Positions 28,231 to 36,797 of a stretch of 64,000 bases of DNA are shown piece after piece. This stretch comes from Orenia marismortui DSM 5156. GTDB lineage: Bacteria; Bacillota; Halanaerobiia; Halobacteroidales; Halobacteroidaceae. Where the stretch lies: positions 238,640 through 302,639 of the forward strand of contig NZ_KB900618.1 in the NCBI RefSeq assembly GCF_000379025.1. Reading direction: 5' to 3'. A model generated the notes under the pieces. It made no database searches. It saw only the letters and a program-made list of their open reading frames with translations, and had not been told where the DNA came from. Each line of letters begins with the position of its first letter. Position 1 is the stretch's first letter. The position numbers were made by a program, and so were the translations under genes.

Positions 28231-29880
28231 TTAATTACAAATCTTAATATCCTCACCTTTACCTTCTATTCTAGGCTGATATTTTCTACTATAGACTTCA
28301 TAATTAATATCAGGGAAGATATTATCCTTCCACTCTATATCACTTAAGCAATCTTCATCAATATTTCCTGACTTGATTTGATCATATAAACCAAGAAATC
28401 TACTAATATGGGCTTTAGTTCTATTAACTGCGTATTCTACTGTAGTACCTGTCATCATAATAAATGCCCAGTCACTACTTTGAGCTAACAGTACCTCTCT
28501 AGCAGCTTGATTTAATGCTCTTCTAGTTAAATCATCAGGATAATCAATTTCTGTTGCTAACTCTATCATCTTTTCAGCCAACTGATGTAAATGACGATAG
28601 ATCCAATCATTACTTTCATCTAACCAAACATCATTATATCCTTTGGCACCCCAACTACACATTGGTGGTTGACAAACTTGATTGCTTGGGTACTCTTCCA
28701 AATAATCAATAGGGGATATCATTTTAACTACATCTTGATCAGAATATGCCTTTCTGATTAAATGATTTAAGAAATCTGGACCTTCATACCACCAATGTCC
28801 AAATAATTCAGCATCATAAGGAGACAATACCATTGGCTTTCTATCGATCAATTCACTTAAATATTCTATTTGTTTAGCTCTATTAAACAAGAAGTTTCCA
28901 GCATGATCAGCTGATTTCTCCCTAGCTCTATCTGGATCATATGGTGCTTTAGAATCTAAGCCTGCTTCATCTCCAGTAATTCTATAGTATTTGATTCCTG
29001 TATCCATTCTAATACCATCTGGATGAATATAAGGCCCAATATAATCTAAAGGTAATTCAAATCCGATATCACGATAAAACTCTCGGTAATCAAAATCTCC
29101 TGGATAACCCACTTTAGAACTCCATACTTGACGAGAAGACTCTTGATCTCTAGCAAAAGCTGCTACTCCTGATTTAGTGTAAATAGGTGCAAAAACCCCA
29201 TATTTAGGACGAGGTGTTGCATGTAAAATTCCATGGGTATCTACAACAAAAAATCTAATCTTAAATTCTTTTAATATCTTATCAACACCAGGATAATAAG
29301 CACATTCTGGCAACCAGATCCCTCTTGGTTCCCTACCTAAGTGTTTTTTATGAGTTTCTATTGCCACTTCAATCTGTGCTCTTACAGCTTCTGGATACTG
29401 TTGCATTAATGGTAAATAGCCATGTGTAGCACCACAAGTTATAATCTCTAAATAACCTAAATCTTGAAACTTCTTAAAAGCATTTACTAAATTTTTCTTA
29501 TACTTATGTAAAAAAGTATCTTTAGCTATTTCAAATCTCTCTAAGTAAAATCTAGCTGCTTTATTAATTTTAGGTTGATCTTTAGTTCGCTCTACCTCTT
29601 TATGAGCTAATTCGATTAATTTATTAATATGTCTAAGATAGCGATCCTGTAACAAAGGATCTGTCAACATAGATATTAATGGTGGAGTTAAAGACATAGT
29701 CAATCTATAATCAATACCATCTCTATGCAAACCTTCAAAATGATTAATCAAAGGTATATAGGTCTCTGTAATAGCCTCATAAAGCCAATTTTCTTCCATG
29801 AAATGTTCATGCTCTGGATGCCTTACAAAAGGTAAATGAGCATGCAATACCAATGCTAAATATCCTTTTTCTTCTACCAC
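28231..29880 (-). CDS. GH57 1,4-alpha-glucan branching enzyme (DUF1957)
   Basis: About 549 residues. GH57 catalytic barrel: LVLHAHLPFVRHPE at the N terminus, GIWLPECAYYPG containing the nucleophile Glu (about residue 190), and SPYDAELFGHWWYEGP with the general acid Asp (about 340). The DUF1957 C-terminal helical domain follows (SSDWAFIMMTGT). It forms alpha-1,6 branches in glycogen. GTG 29880, eight bases after GGGAG, is the best start; ATG-like codons upstream lack a site. The neighbouring phosphorylase and DUF4912 genes fit a glycogen function. Confidence 0.9.
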   Translation of the reverse strand: MVEEKGYLALVLHAHLPFVRHPEHEHFMEENWLYEAITETYIPLINHFEGLHRDGIDYRLTMSLTPPLISMLTDPLLQDRYLRHINKLIELAHKEVERTKDQPKINKAARFYLERFEIAKDTFLHKYKKNLVNAFKKFQDLGYLEIITCGATHGYLPLMQQYPEAVRAQIEVAIETHKKHLGREPRGIWLPECAYYPGVDKILKEFKIRFFVVDTHGILHATPRPKYGVFAPIYTKSGVAAFARDQESSRQVWSSKVGYPGDFDYREFYRDIGFELPLDYIGPYIHPDGIRMDTGIKYYRITGDEAGLDSKAPYDPDRAREKSADHAGNFLFNRAKQIEYLSELIDRKPMVLSPYDAELFGHWWYEGPDFLNHLIRKAYSDQDVVKMISPIDYLEEYPSNQVCQPPMCSWGAKGYNDVWLDESNDWIYRHLHQLAEKMIELATEIDYPDDLTRRALNQAAREVLLAQSSDWAFIMMTGTTVEYAVNRTKAHISRFLGLYDQIKSGNIDEDCLSDIEWKDNIFPDINYEVYSRKYQPRIEGKGEDIKICN

Positions 29881-30027
29881 ATTTATCACTCCCAACAAAT
29901 TTAATATAATATACAAATTTGATTTAAAATTATCATTTGTACCTTATATAATAATTTATACAAGATTATTTTTTATCCTTTATTTTTTGTAAAAAATTTA
30001 CATTGTGCTGGTTTGATATAGCTTTTA

Positions 30028-30060
30028 AATAAATATAGTTAGCAGCTAACTATATTTATT
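30028..30060. terminator. hairpin after the DUF4912 gene
   Basis: A perfect 16-bp stem (aataaatatagttagc and its complement) with a single-base loop, 14 bp beyond the DUF4912 stop. U-tracts are weak on both sides, so it may act as a terminator or mRNA-end stabiliser. Confidence 0.65.
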
Positions 30061-30074
30061 ATTTATTCAACAAA

Positions 30075-30809
30075 CTACTTAAATACATCTGAAGAACCAA
30101 CTAAACGCTCACTAGAACCTTTTATCAACTCCAAAGAACTCAATCTCTTTTCTAAAGTAGAAATGTCAATATTGAATTCCCTACTAATTTGGCGTACCTC
30201 TTTTTTAATTAGATCATCAGAACTCATTGTATCTTCTACATTAATTCCTGCAGGTAAAACTCCAGATAATAAGTAGACAATATCCATAGTTTCTTTTACA
30301 GTCATCCATTCCTCATCTAATATATCACTAACTTGATTTGCTGGCATATTAATACGATTTGATTTAAGAACAGAATGTAAATTTCCAAATTGATCCAAAA
30401 CACCCAACTTTACTTCATAAGATTTAGCTGATTTCAAATCATTTAAATACCAGCTATTATGACCTTCACTAATATCAATATCATAATAAACATTATAATC
30501 TCTTCCTAAACTCAAATTATAAACTCTTAAAATTAAAGGTATATCATCACCTTGACTATAGCCTGCTTTTGAACATACATTAGTTATTCTAGCAGATGTA
30601 TACTCCCAATATAAGTGTGCAGTAGTTGGATTTTTAACTTGTAAAACCAGCTTATTATCACCATATTGATCAGGTATTTTATTCATATCAAGATTAGTAT
30701 CTTCAATTTCATTATTATTTTTTTTAGGTACCGATTCACTAGATTGAGCACTAGTCAAAATTTCTTTATCTTTTAATTGATTTAAATTAACTTCTTGAAT
30801 TTTAGACAT
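30075..30809 (-). CDS. DUF4912-domain protein
   Basis: 244 residues. The middle (about 50-160) is a DUF4912 domain: DKLVLQVKNPTTAHLYWEYTSARI, then LILRVYNL and a beta-rich stretch ending SNRINMP. The flanks are low-complexity and charged; the C-terminal 80 residues look helical (EVRQISREFNIDISTLEKRLSSLELI). DUF4912 has an unknown function but often lies beside GH57/glycogen genes, as here. A shorter paralogue is at 62.9 kb. The RBS aggagga precedes the ATG. Confidence 0.82.
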   Translation of the reverse strand: MSKIQEVNLNQLKDKEILTSAQSSESVPKKNNNEIEDTNLDMNKIPDQYGDNKLVLQVKNPTTAHLYWEYTSARITNVCSKAGYSQGDDIPLILRVYNLSLGRDYNVYYDIDISEGHNSWYLNDLKSAKSYEVKLGVLDQFGNLHSVLKSNRINMPANQVSDILDEEWMTVKETMDIVYLLSGVLPAGINVEDTMSSDDLIKKEVRQISREFNIDISTLEKRLSSLELIKGSSERLVGSSDVFK

Positions 30810-31568
30810 ATAATCTCCTCCTTTAAAATTATTTGATTAATTTAATAATATCTCTCTAATTAGATTATGAAAAAGATATACTTATTAATAACTATTAATT
30901 TAGATTTTTTTAATAATATCAAGATCTACTAAAATTTCAAAATAGATATTTTTTATATTTAATACTCTTCTTACCCAACAAACAAAATCTTATTAATTGA
31001 TTAAAACATAAAGTAGATCATTTAAGTAAAACCGATAAACAAATTATGTATTAAACTTCAAAACTTTTCTTTTAAAAAACTTTAATTCATTCATCTCTTC
31101 TTAATTCATATCTAATATTACAGATATGTTCTACCCCTTTCAAATTATTATAAGTATAAATATTTTCTGTTTTGGATCATTCCATTTCTCTTGTAGTATT
31201 CTTTTATCTTCATACTTCTGCTCTAAATTATTTAGACTACAATCAATGAATATTGTTAATCTATTTTATAATTAATTAGATTAACAATACTATATAACTT
31301 TTCTAAACCTATTAACATACTTTAAAATTTCAACAAAATAAGATCTTTTAATCTCACATAAGTATACTAATTTATAACAATAACATCAAAAATAAATGGA
31401 TAGATTAAAGAAAAGCTCTACAAATATCTTAATATTTTCATGAAAATATTAAGGCTAATAACTATGTTTCAACAATATGTCTAACAAATAATATAAAACT
31501 ATAAAGGAACAAATTTCAAGCCAATTAATGTAAATGATTAATTTTAAATTATTCTAGACTGGTGATGT

Positions 31569-31684
31569 AGATATCCAACCTTAAAGTGAAATAAAAATAA
31601 ACTAAAAACTTTGAAACCACGAAAGGTTTAAGGTCTAAAAGATTTTTTGAATCTTTTATTAGTGTTAATTTGTGTTCATTCGCA
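31569..31684. repeat. dispersed mosaic repeat, CCACGAAA core
   Basis: Begins with gatatccaaccttaaagtgaa, the arm shared by repeats at 20.8, 32.9, 53.7 and 63.6 kb, and then carries a different core: gaaaccacgaaaggttt, a centre ttaaggtctaaaaga, and tttgtgttcattcgca. The two wings are only partly complementary. Confidence 0.5.
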
Positions 31685-31723
31685 CCCCAAGAGTATTTCC
31701 TCGGAAAAATCATCCTCGGGGCA
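31683..31723. repeat. GC-richer imperfect hairpin
   Basis: Outer CCCC/GGGG with CTCGG elements (accccaagag … ctcggggc), plus an internal tttcctcggaaa hairpin. It stands out from the surrounding AT-rich DNA. It directly follows the mosaic repeat and may be part of it or an old mobile-element end. Confidence 0.4.
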
Positions 31724-32496
31724 TGGTAAAAATAAGGTTTTAATTTACTTTTTAGAGTTGTTTATATACATGTCTTAAATACACAAAAATATTAACCTGC
31801 ATGAACAGCCTAATTATAGTATTTGTAAATTAATATAATCATTTTTGCTCATTTATAGTATAAAATTGAAAATTAAACTTGATTGTTCAATTTTTTTATA
31901 ATTATATCACACTACTCTATCTAAATAATAACAGTTAACTAACAATTAAGTTACAAAAATAAACTTAATCCTATTGAAGCATCCCCCCTAAATACCTTCT
32001 TTTCTTGAATATATTGCTAGTAATATTTCAGTTTTAAAGTAATAACTAATATTTTTATAGCATCTACCATTTTATTCTTAATTGATAAATACAACCATAG
32101 AACTTAATAAAATAGTTTTTTTATTAACAAATTCAAATATAAAAAAAGTTATTTAAATAAGAATAAGATATAAATACTTTATATCTTAAAAACTATTAGA
32201 TCATAAACTCCTTTCTCACTTATATTTTCATTACATCTCAAATAGAAAATAAAAGACTACTACAATAAAATATATTCTCTTCATCCATAATTATTCATAT
32301 TTTAGATAATAATACATAATTGCTTTTTTAATTTGAAATAAAAAGCATTAAAAATACTATATATATTGTGCACTATCCAATTATCTAACTTATTCAGCAC
32401 AAATAATAATATACCTTTTCTCTATTATTAGTATTTGTCATCAGTGTTAATATTCACTTTGAAACATAAGTTTTTTATTCTAATTATAGAAAATTG

Positions 32497-32525
32497 TTTA
32501 CATATCTTCTGAACTATCATATAAT
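32497..32525 (+). promoter_or_regulatory. promoter of the 33-residue gene
   Basis: TTTACA (32497-32502) and a perfect TATAAT (32520-32525) separated by 17 bases. The predicted start near 32532 gives a leader of about 90 nt containing an imperfect hairpin (caagttttt … aacaacttg) just before the ribosome binding site. Confidence 0.75.
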
Positions 32526-32622
32526 ATTAGTAAGAAGAGAGTAATTAGTAGAATTCGTTCTCTTTAAAGTACTGAGTAGCCGAGCAAGTTTTTATTATAA
32601 AACAACTTGTGAGGTGATATTA

Positions 32623-32724
32623 ATGTACTATGAAAGCATTTATTTCGTGAAATCTAAGGAGCAAGACCTTCTTAGAGCTGAGCGGCAGGCTGAACTAGAA
32701 CGAAAAGCTAAAAAGCAAAAATAA
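32623..32724 (+). CDS. 33-residue charged small protein of unknown function
   Basis: Encodes MYYESIYFVKSKEQDLLRAE and 13 further residues ending KAKKQK. A short aromatic N terminus is followed by a very charged helix rich in Arg, Glu and Lys. It has all the marks of a real gene: a -10/-35 promoter, a gaggtg ribosome binding site seven bases before the ATG, and a strong terminator starting two bases after the stop codon. It is isolated in otherwise gene-poor DNA. I do not recognise the family. The helix could bind nucleic acid, a membrane surface or a protein partner; no function is assigned. Confidence 0.75.
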   Translation: MYYESIYFVKSKEQDLLRAERQAELERKAKKQK

Positions 32725-32725
32725 G

Positions 32726-32765
32726 AAAAAGAGTAGATTAGGAGATTTCCTAATCTACTCTTTTT
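32726..32765 (+). terminator. strong terminator of the 33-residue gene
   Basis: Perfect 18-bp stem (aaaaagagtagattagga) with a four-base loop, ending in TTTTT, immediately after the stop codon. Confidence 0.92.
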
Positions 32766-32859
32766 CTCTTATAAGTCAAACATATGTAGATACTATTTTC
32801 AAAGCTTTAATTTAATAATTCTTTCTACTCCCTATTGTAAAATACTCTTGAATTCATAT

Positions 32860-32990
32860 AGATATCCAATTCTAAAGCGAAATTTAATGAATATAAAACA
32901 TCAGTACCAAGTAACTAGAGCAGATGACAGCTTACTTATTTACTGGTTACTCGTTACTCATCACTTGTTACTAGTTACTGAAGTATCCAA
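32860..32990. repeat. dispersed palindromic repeat, AGTAACTAG core (copy 2)
   Basis: Starts with the shared arm gatatccaattctaaagcga. The core has wings ccaagtaactagagcagatga and tcatcacttgttactagttactg, ending gaagtatcc as in the 20.8-kb copy. A 63-codon open frame across it is a by-product of the repeat. Confidence 0.72.
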
Positions 32991-33125
32991 CTATCTTCTA
33001 TCAAAAGACATCTATAAATCGGATAACTATATCAAATAAGAAAACTAATCCCCTGGCTTAATAATTTATTAAATAAAATAATAAAAACCATTCCCAGATT
33101 GGAAATAGTTACTTAAAATTAATTA

Positions 33126-33202
33126 TGGTAGCGGCGGAGGGACTTGAACCCCCGACTCTACGGGTATGAACCGTATGCTCTAGCCAGCTGAGCTACACCG
33201 CC
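33126..33202 (-). tRNA. tRNA-Met (CAT), elongator type
   Basis: 77-nt cloverleaf including encoded CCA. D stem GCTC/GAGC, anticodon loop TTCATAC with anticodon CAT, T loop TTCAAGT. The acceptor stem ggcggtg/cgccgct has G-U at both 1-72 and 6-67. A tRNA-Ile2 with modified CAT is possible, but the anticodon stem resembles elongator Met. Confidence 0.93.
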
Positions 33203-33300
33203 ACGGATATATAATTGAGAATTGATAATGTAGAATTGAGAATTAAATATCTTTAAGAACTTCATCCTCAATTTTCATTTCTCCATTCTCCATTGATTTT
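33203..33300. repeat. hairpin spacer, AATTGAGAATTG type
   Basis: The spacer between tRNA-fMet and tRNA-Met is an imperfect inverted repeat: attgagaattgataatg … and a complementary catttctccattctcc… wing, around a centre atctttaagaactt that also occurs in the other two tRNA spacers. Confidence 0.65.
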
Positions 33301-33376
<76 letters not shown>

Positions 33377-33481
33377 ACATTTATTTAATTTATAATTAAC
33401 AATTGATAATGTATAATTAAAATCTTTAAATCCAAGACCTTTAATCATCAATTATCAATTTTACATTGTTAATTATTAAAG
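33377..33481. repeat. hairpin spacer, AATTAACAATTG type
   Basis: Spacer between tRNA-Leu and tRNA-fMet. Left wing taattaacaattgataatg, right wing atcaattatcaattttacat followed by tgttaatta, and a centre aatctttaaatcc related to the other spacers. Confidence 0.65.
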
Positions 33482-33570
33482 TGGTACCGGGGGTCGGGTT
33501 CGAACCGACACGGGCATAAAAGCCCACCGGATTTTAAGTCCGATGCGTCTGCCAATTCCGCCACCTCGGC
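33482..33570 (-). tRNA. tRNA-Leu (TAA)
   Basis: 89-nt class II tRNA with a long variable arm (GGTGGGCTTTTATGCCC) and encoded CCA. Anticodon loop CTTAAAA gives anticodon TAA. The acceptor stem gccgagg/ccccggt has an A-C mismatch at 5-68 and G-U at 1-72. Confidence 0.94.
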
Positions 33571-33659
33571 ATAATTTAGTTGTTGGCTGCTAATTGTTGG
33601 CCTCTAGCTTAGATCTTTAAAAGAACTTGCTAAAAGCTAATAACCAGTAGCTAATAAAA
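33571..33659. repeat. hairpin spacer, TTGTTGGCTGCTAATTG type
   Basis: Spacer between tRNA-Tyr and tRNA-Leu. Wings ttagttgttggctgctaatt and aagctaataaccagtagcta around agatctttaaaagaactt. Its wording resembles the GCTAGCTACTAGC repeat core at 53.8 kb. Confidence 0.62.
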
Positions 33660-33744
33660 TGGTGGAGGGGAGAGGATTTGAACCTCTGAAGGCGTCGCCG
33701 GCAGATTTACAGTCTGCTCCCTTTGACCACTCGGGAACCCCTCC
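33660..33744 (-). tRNA. tRNA-Tyr (GTA)
   Basis: 85-nt class II tRNA, anticodon loop CTGTAAA with anticodon GTA, variable arm CCGGCGACGCC, encoded CCA. It is the first gene of the minus-strand tRNA operon Tyr-Leu-fMet-Met. Confidence 0.95.
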
Positions 33745-33796
33745 ACAATTATATATTTGTTTGCCTAAGGTACTATTTTCCCTTGCGACATTTAAT

Positions 33797-33825
33797 ATAT
33801 TATCATCTTAGTTGATAAGTGTCAA
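33797..33825 (-). promoter_or_regulatory. promoter of the tRNA operon
   Basis: On the minus strand TTGACA (33820-33825), 17 bases, TAATAT (33797-33802). It is the only good promoter before tRNA-Tyr. An IS30 copy with its 14-bp duplication begins 12 bp upstream of the -35 box. Confidence 0.88.
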
Positions 33826-33837
33826 GAAAAAATATAT

Positions 33838-33851
33838 AATTTTTAATATTT
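33838..33851. repeat. 14-bp target duplication, IS30 copy A (tRNA side)
   Basis: aatttttaatattt, repeated exactly at 35090-35103 on the other side of the element. Confidence 0.85.
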
Positions 33852-35089
33852 TATAAATTGCAATATAAAATGCACGGTTTTTTATTACTCAATACCTCAT
33901 AAATTTTAAGCTGCCTTTAACTGTTCTTCAAATATATAATTTGCATTCTTAAACCCAAACATTTTTCGTGGATAATTATTTATCCATCGCTCAATTCTTT
34001 TAACTTCATTTCTGCTAATATTCTTAAAGCTACTTCCTTTTGGTAAAAACCTTCTAATCATTTTATTTAAATTCTCATTACTACCTCTTTGCCAAGAACA
34101 ATAAGCATCAGCATAATATTGACTAGTTCTTGAGATATCACTTCCTGTAAAGGAAGTTTCTATCCCTTCATAATCATAGAATTCTTTACCATTATCTGTA
34201 GTTATAGTTTTAAATAAGTCTCTAAATTTTCTAACTCCTATTCTTCTTTCTACGCGATCTAATCCTTTTATTACAGATTCTTGAGTCTTATTAGGTATTA
34301 GTTCTATTATTTCTTTGCGACTATATCTCTCTGTTAAAACTAATAAAAAGGGCTCATCTTTACCTTTCCTACCCTCTACTAAGTCCATTTCCCAATGACC
34401 TATTTCTGACCTTTTATCAGCTTCCTTAGGCCTATCTGATATCTTTCTTCCCTCTTTTCTCCTTTTTGTTGATTCTTTTTCTTTCTGTTTAGATTTATTA
34501 GTCTTTTTATATCTACCATAAACCAAATCTTCTCTCTATCTATAAACAGAATGCCTTTAATCTATATAATTATATATCGTCTTCCAATGTATTTTAATTT
34601 CAAACCCATCATCCTCTTTAATCATCTCTGCAATTACCTCTGGAGAATAATTTCCTTTTATTTTTTCTTCTATGAATTCAGCTAATTGATGATCTTTTCC
34701 TATTTTAATCTTAGCTCCTTTAGCAGTCGCATTGTTATCATATAAGTTTTGAGCTATATCAGCATCGTATTCTATTCTTTTAGTGTAATCTGAATTTAAT
34801 AATACAAGCTTTCCCCTTTCAATTTCTCGACTTATTGTCGTCCTATGCCTCCCTAACTCTCTTGCTATTGCTGTCTTCGATTTGTTTTGTATATTATATA
34901 AATGTTCTATTATCTTTCTCTCTTCCCACTTTAAATGTTTTCCTTTTCTACTTTTTGTGTTATAATTATTTTGGCACATATTTAATACCTCCAATGTTTG
35001 CTTTGGTCAGTTAACATTATATATGAGGTATTAATGTGTGTCATTTTTTATTTTTTGAACTATCCGTGCATTTAATTATACAATGCACC
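33852..35089 (-). mobile_element. IS30-family element, decayed copy A (1238 bp)
   Basis: Same element as the copy at 46.9-48.2 kb, in reverse orientation. Its ends are ggtgcattgtataatt… (left, at 35089) and …attgcaatttata (right, at 33852). The termini are imperfect inverted repeats that share atgcacgg. It is three bases longer than the intact copy because of a +1 and a +2 insertion inside the transposase gene. A 14-bp direct repeat flanks it. Confidence 0.9.
33906..34979 (-). pseudogene. IS30 transposase, broken by frameshift
   Basis: Compared with the intact gene at 47.0 kb, an extra T after codon 140 (GAT AAA becomes GAT TAA) creates a stop, and about 25 bases later two extra bases (GAGAAG becomes GAGAGAAG) restore the frame. 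The N-terminal helix-turn-helix part (34557-34979) and C-terminal DDE part (33906-34526) remain open and otherwise look the same as in the intact copy, so inactivation is recent. Confidence 0.92.
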
Positions 35090-35103
35090 AATTTTTAATA
35101 TTT
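35090..35103. repeat. 14-bp target duplication, IS30 copy A (distal side)
   Basis: Exact copy of the 14-mer at 33838-33851. Confidence 0.85.
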
Positions 35104-35126
35104 AAATATTAACCCTTTCTTATCTA

Positions 35127-35873
35127 CTAATGATTACATTTAGAGTTAAAATCATTGCTTATATCACTAAGATTAAATTTTTCAGCTGAAATTATAATTT
35201 TAACCTCTTCCTTGTTAATAATCTCTTTCTTAAACTCTTCCCAACCAATTCTATTTATCATTTCTCCTAACCTTTCTCCTACTCGCCCCTGATCTTTATA
35301 ATAATCTATAACTTGATCAATTAATACTAAAACTTCTTCATGCTTTAATTTATTGGCAAGTGGCTTTGCTAACATAGGTTTATGCCCGCCAGATCCACCT
35401 AATCTTAATTCAAATCCTTCTTCATTACCTACAACCCCAATATCCCTTATTGCTGGAGCAGTACAGGATAAATGGCACCCACTTACTCCCATTTTCATTC
35501 TTGATGGTAACTCCATTCCTAAATATTTATTTTCTAAAGCCATTCCTAACTTCACTGAATCTACCTTGCCACGTTTACAGAAACTAGTACCTGGACAAAA
35601 TCTAACCCCTTTACACTTTAGTCCTGATCTATTCTTAGGTTTCATACCTAAGTCATCCCAAGCTTGGTCTACTTCTTCAGCCTTTAATCCAATTAACATT
35701 ATCTGTTGTCCTGAAGTTATCTTAATAGTACAATTATATTTTTCAGCTACATCTGCTATCTTTTTTAGAGTTTTGGGATTAGTTAAACCTCCACTTATAT
35801 GCGGAGTAATAGAATAGGTTCTTTTACTATTTTTTATCCTTTGTAAATTACCACCTTCAGGTAACTTAATCAT
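35127..35873 (-). CDS. small siroheme/4Fe-4S sulfite or nitrite reductase (1)
   Basis: About 248 residues, the size of the low-molecular-weight assimilatory-type sulfite reductases rather than of full NirA/CysI. The siroheme-4Fe-4S ligands are complete: CPGTSFC (C-x5-C, about residue 90) and CHLSC (C-x3-C, about 130). It should reduce sulfite to sulfide or nitrite to ammonia with an external electron donor. It follows a paralogue on the same strand with a hairpin between them. I choose ATG 35873, since GTG 35882 is too close to its GGAG. Confidence 0.85.
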   Translation of the reverse strand: MIKLPEGGNLQRIKNSKRTYSITPHISGGLTNPKTLKKIADVAEKYNCTIKITSGQQIMLIGLKAEEVDQAWDDLGMKPKNRSGLKCKGVRFCPGTSFCKRGKVDSVKLGMALENKYLGMELPSRMKMGVSGCHLSCTAPAIRDIGVVGNEEGFELRLGGSGGHKPMLAKPLANKLKHEEVLVLIDQVIDYYKDQGRVGERLGEMINRIGWEEFKKEIINKEEVKIIISAEKFNLSDISNDFNSKCNH

Positions 35874-35901
35874 TATTTTCACACTCCAATCTAATATAGA
35901 T

Positions 35902-35931
35902 TAAGCTGTTAGTTTTAAAACTAACAGCTTA
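35902..35931 (-). terminator. hairpin between the two siroheme reductase genes
   Basis: Perfect 15-bp stem (taagctgttagtttt and complement) without loop bases, located six bases after the first gene's stop. The following minus-strand sequence is not a clean U-tract, so partial termination or differential expression of the pair is more likely than a full stop. Confidence 0.65.
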
Positions 35932-35936
35932 TAAAT

Positions 35937-36620
35937 TCAATCTATCATTACTTCTTGCTCAAATTCCTCGAAACCAATTCGATCAATAAACTCTCCTAAT
36001 CTCTCACGTTTATTTCCATTTCCTTCGAAATAATGCATAATATTATCTATAATTTTCAGTGAATCTTCTGGTGTTTGATGTTCAGCTAAAACTTGTCCTA
36101 ATCTAGCCTTAACTCCACCATGCCCCCCGACATAAATATGAAAACCTTTTGATGTTCCCATCAATCCTAAATCCCTAAATTCAGTGGCCATACATTTATT
36201 TACACAGCCACTAACTCCAACCTTAAACTTACCTGGTAATTCCATTCCATGGTATCTTTTATCTAATTCCATACCAATTGAAACTGAATCTTGCTGACCT
36301 CTTTTACAGAAGGTGGTTCCTGGACAAAACTTAACACTTCTAACACAAACTCCTATAGCATATCCAGGATCCATCCCCAGATCATTCCATACTGCATCTA
36401 TATCCTCTTCTTTAATTCCTACAATTGCCAACCTTTGAGAACTAGTAGCTTTCACTGTTGCAGCATTATATTTTTTAGCTATTTCTCCAATCTTAATCAA
36501 TTGATCAGGTTCTAATAAACCCCCTGGACTATGGGGAGCAATAGCATATGAACCATCCCTTTGCAAAACCGCCCCTTTTGCTAAGAGATCTTTTTTTGTT
36601 CCTTGACCTGTAGTGTCCAT
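35937..36620 (-). CDS. small siroheme/4Fe-4S sulfite or nitrite reductase (2)
   Basis: 227 residues, paralogous to the gene downstream. Ligand motifs CPGTTFC (C-x5-C) and CVNKC (C-x3-C) are intact, with the conserved KFCPGTTFCKRGQQDS segment. Two such small reductases in tandem, next to a complete asrABC operon, is an unusual concentration of siroheme enzymes. The pair could form a heteromer or have different substrates. The RBS aggaggt precedes the ATG. It may be co-transcribed with the 214-residue gene upstream. Confidence 0.86.
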   Translation of the reverse strand: MDTTGQGTKKDLLAKGAVLQRDGSYAIAPHSPGGLLEPDQLIKIGEIAKKYNAATVKATSSQRLAIVGIKEEDIDAVWNDLGMDPGYAIGVCVRSVKFCPGTTFCKRGQQDSVSIGMELDKRYHGMELPGKFKVGVSGCVNKCMATEFRDLGLMGTSKGFHIYVGGHGGVKARLGQVLAEHQTPEDSLKIIDNIMHYFEGNGNKRERLGEFIDRIGFEEFEQEVMID

Positions 36621-36797
36621 GTTTTTACCTCCTTAGATTTAATCAAATATTAGTATCTGGAGGTAAAAATAAAATTATACTTCTCAACAATTATTTTATA
36701 GGATTATAGTGTTTTATATTAATATAAAAAGAGCTACTATCTAGGTTAAAACTTAACTCGTATAAATTTTAGTAATTATTCTAGACTTCTATAACAA

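Larger units (their letters stand above)
30810..32496. other. gene-poor 1.7-kb AT-rich region
   Basis: No reading frame with a ribosome binding site is supported on either strand. It contains a mosaic repeat at 31569-31684, a GC-richer imperfect hairpin at 31683-31723, and many A/T runs. It could hold a decayed gene or an unrecognised RNA, but I see no positive evidence for either. Confidence 0.45.

Noticed and set aside
30810-32496. hidden protein gene in the 1.7-kb desert
   Set aside because: No open frame of useful length with a ribosome binding site was found on either strand; aaaggagttt followed by ATG near 32200 (minus strand) stops after two codons.
32848-33039. 63-codon plus-strand open frame
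   Set aside because: It runs across the palindromic repeat at 32.9 kb, has no ribosome binding site, and its protein (TGYSLLTHHLLL-type) mirrors the repeat wings.
35353-35817. 154-codon plus-strand open frame
   Set aside because: Antisense to the small siroheme reductase, which has intact cluster motifs and a good start; no ribosome binding site on the plus strand.
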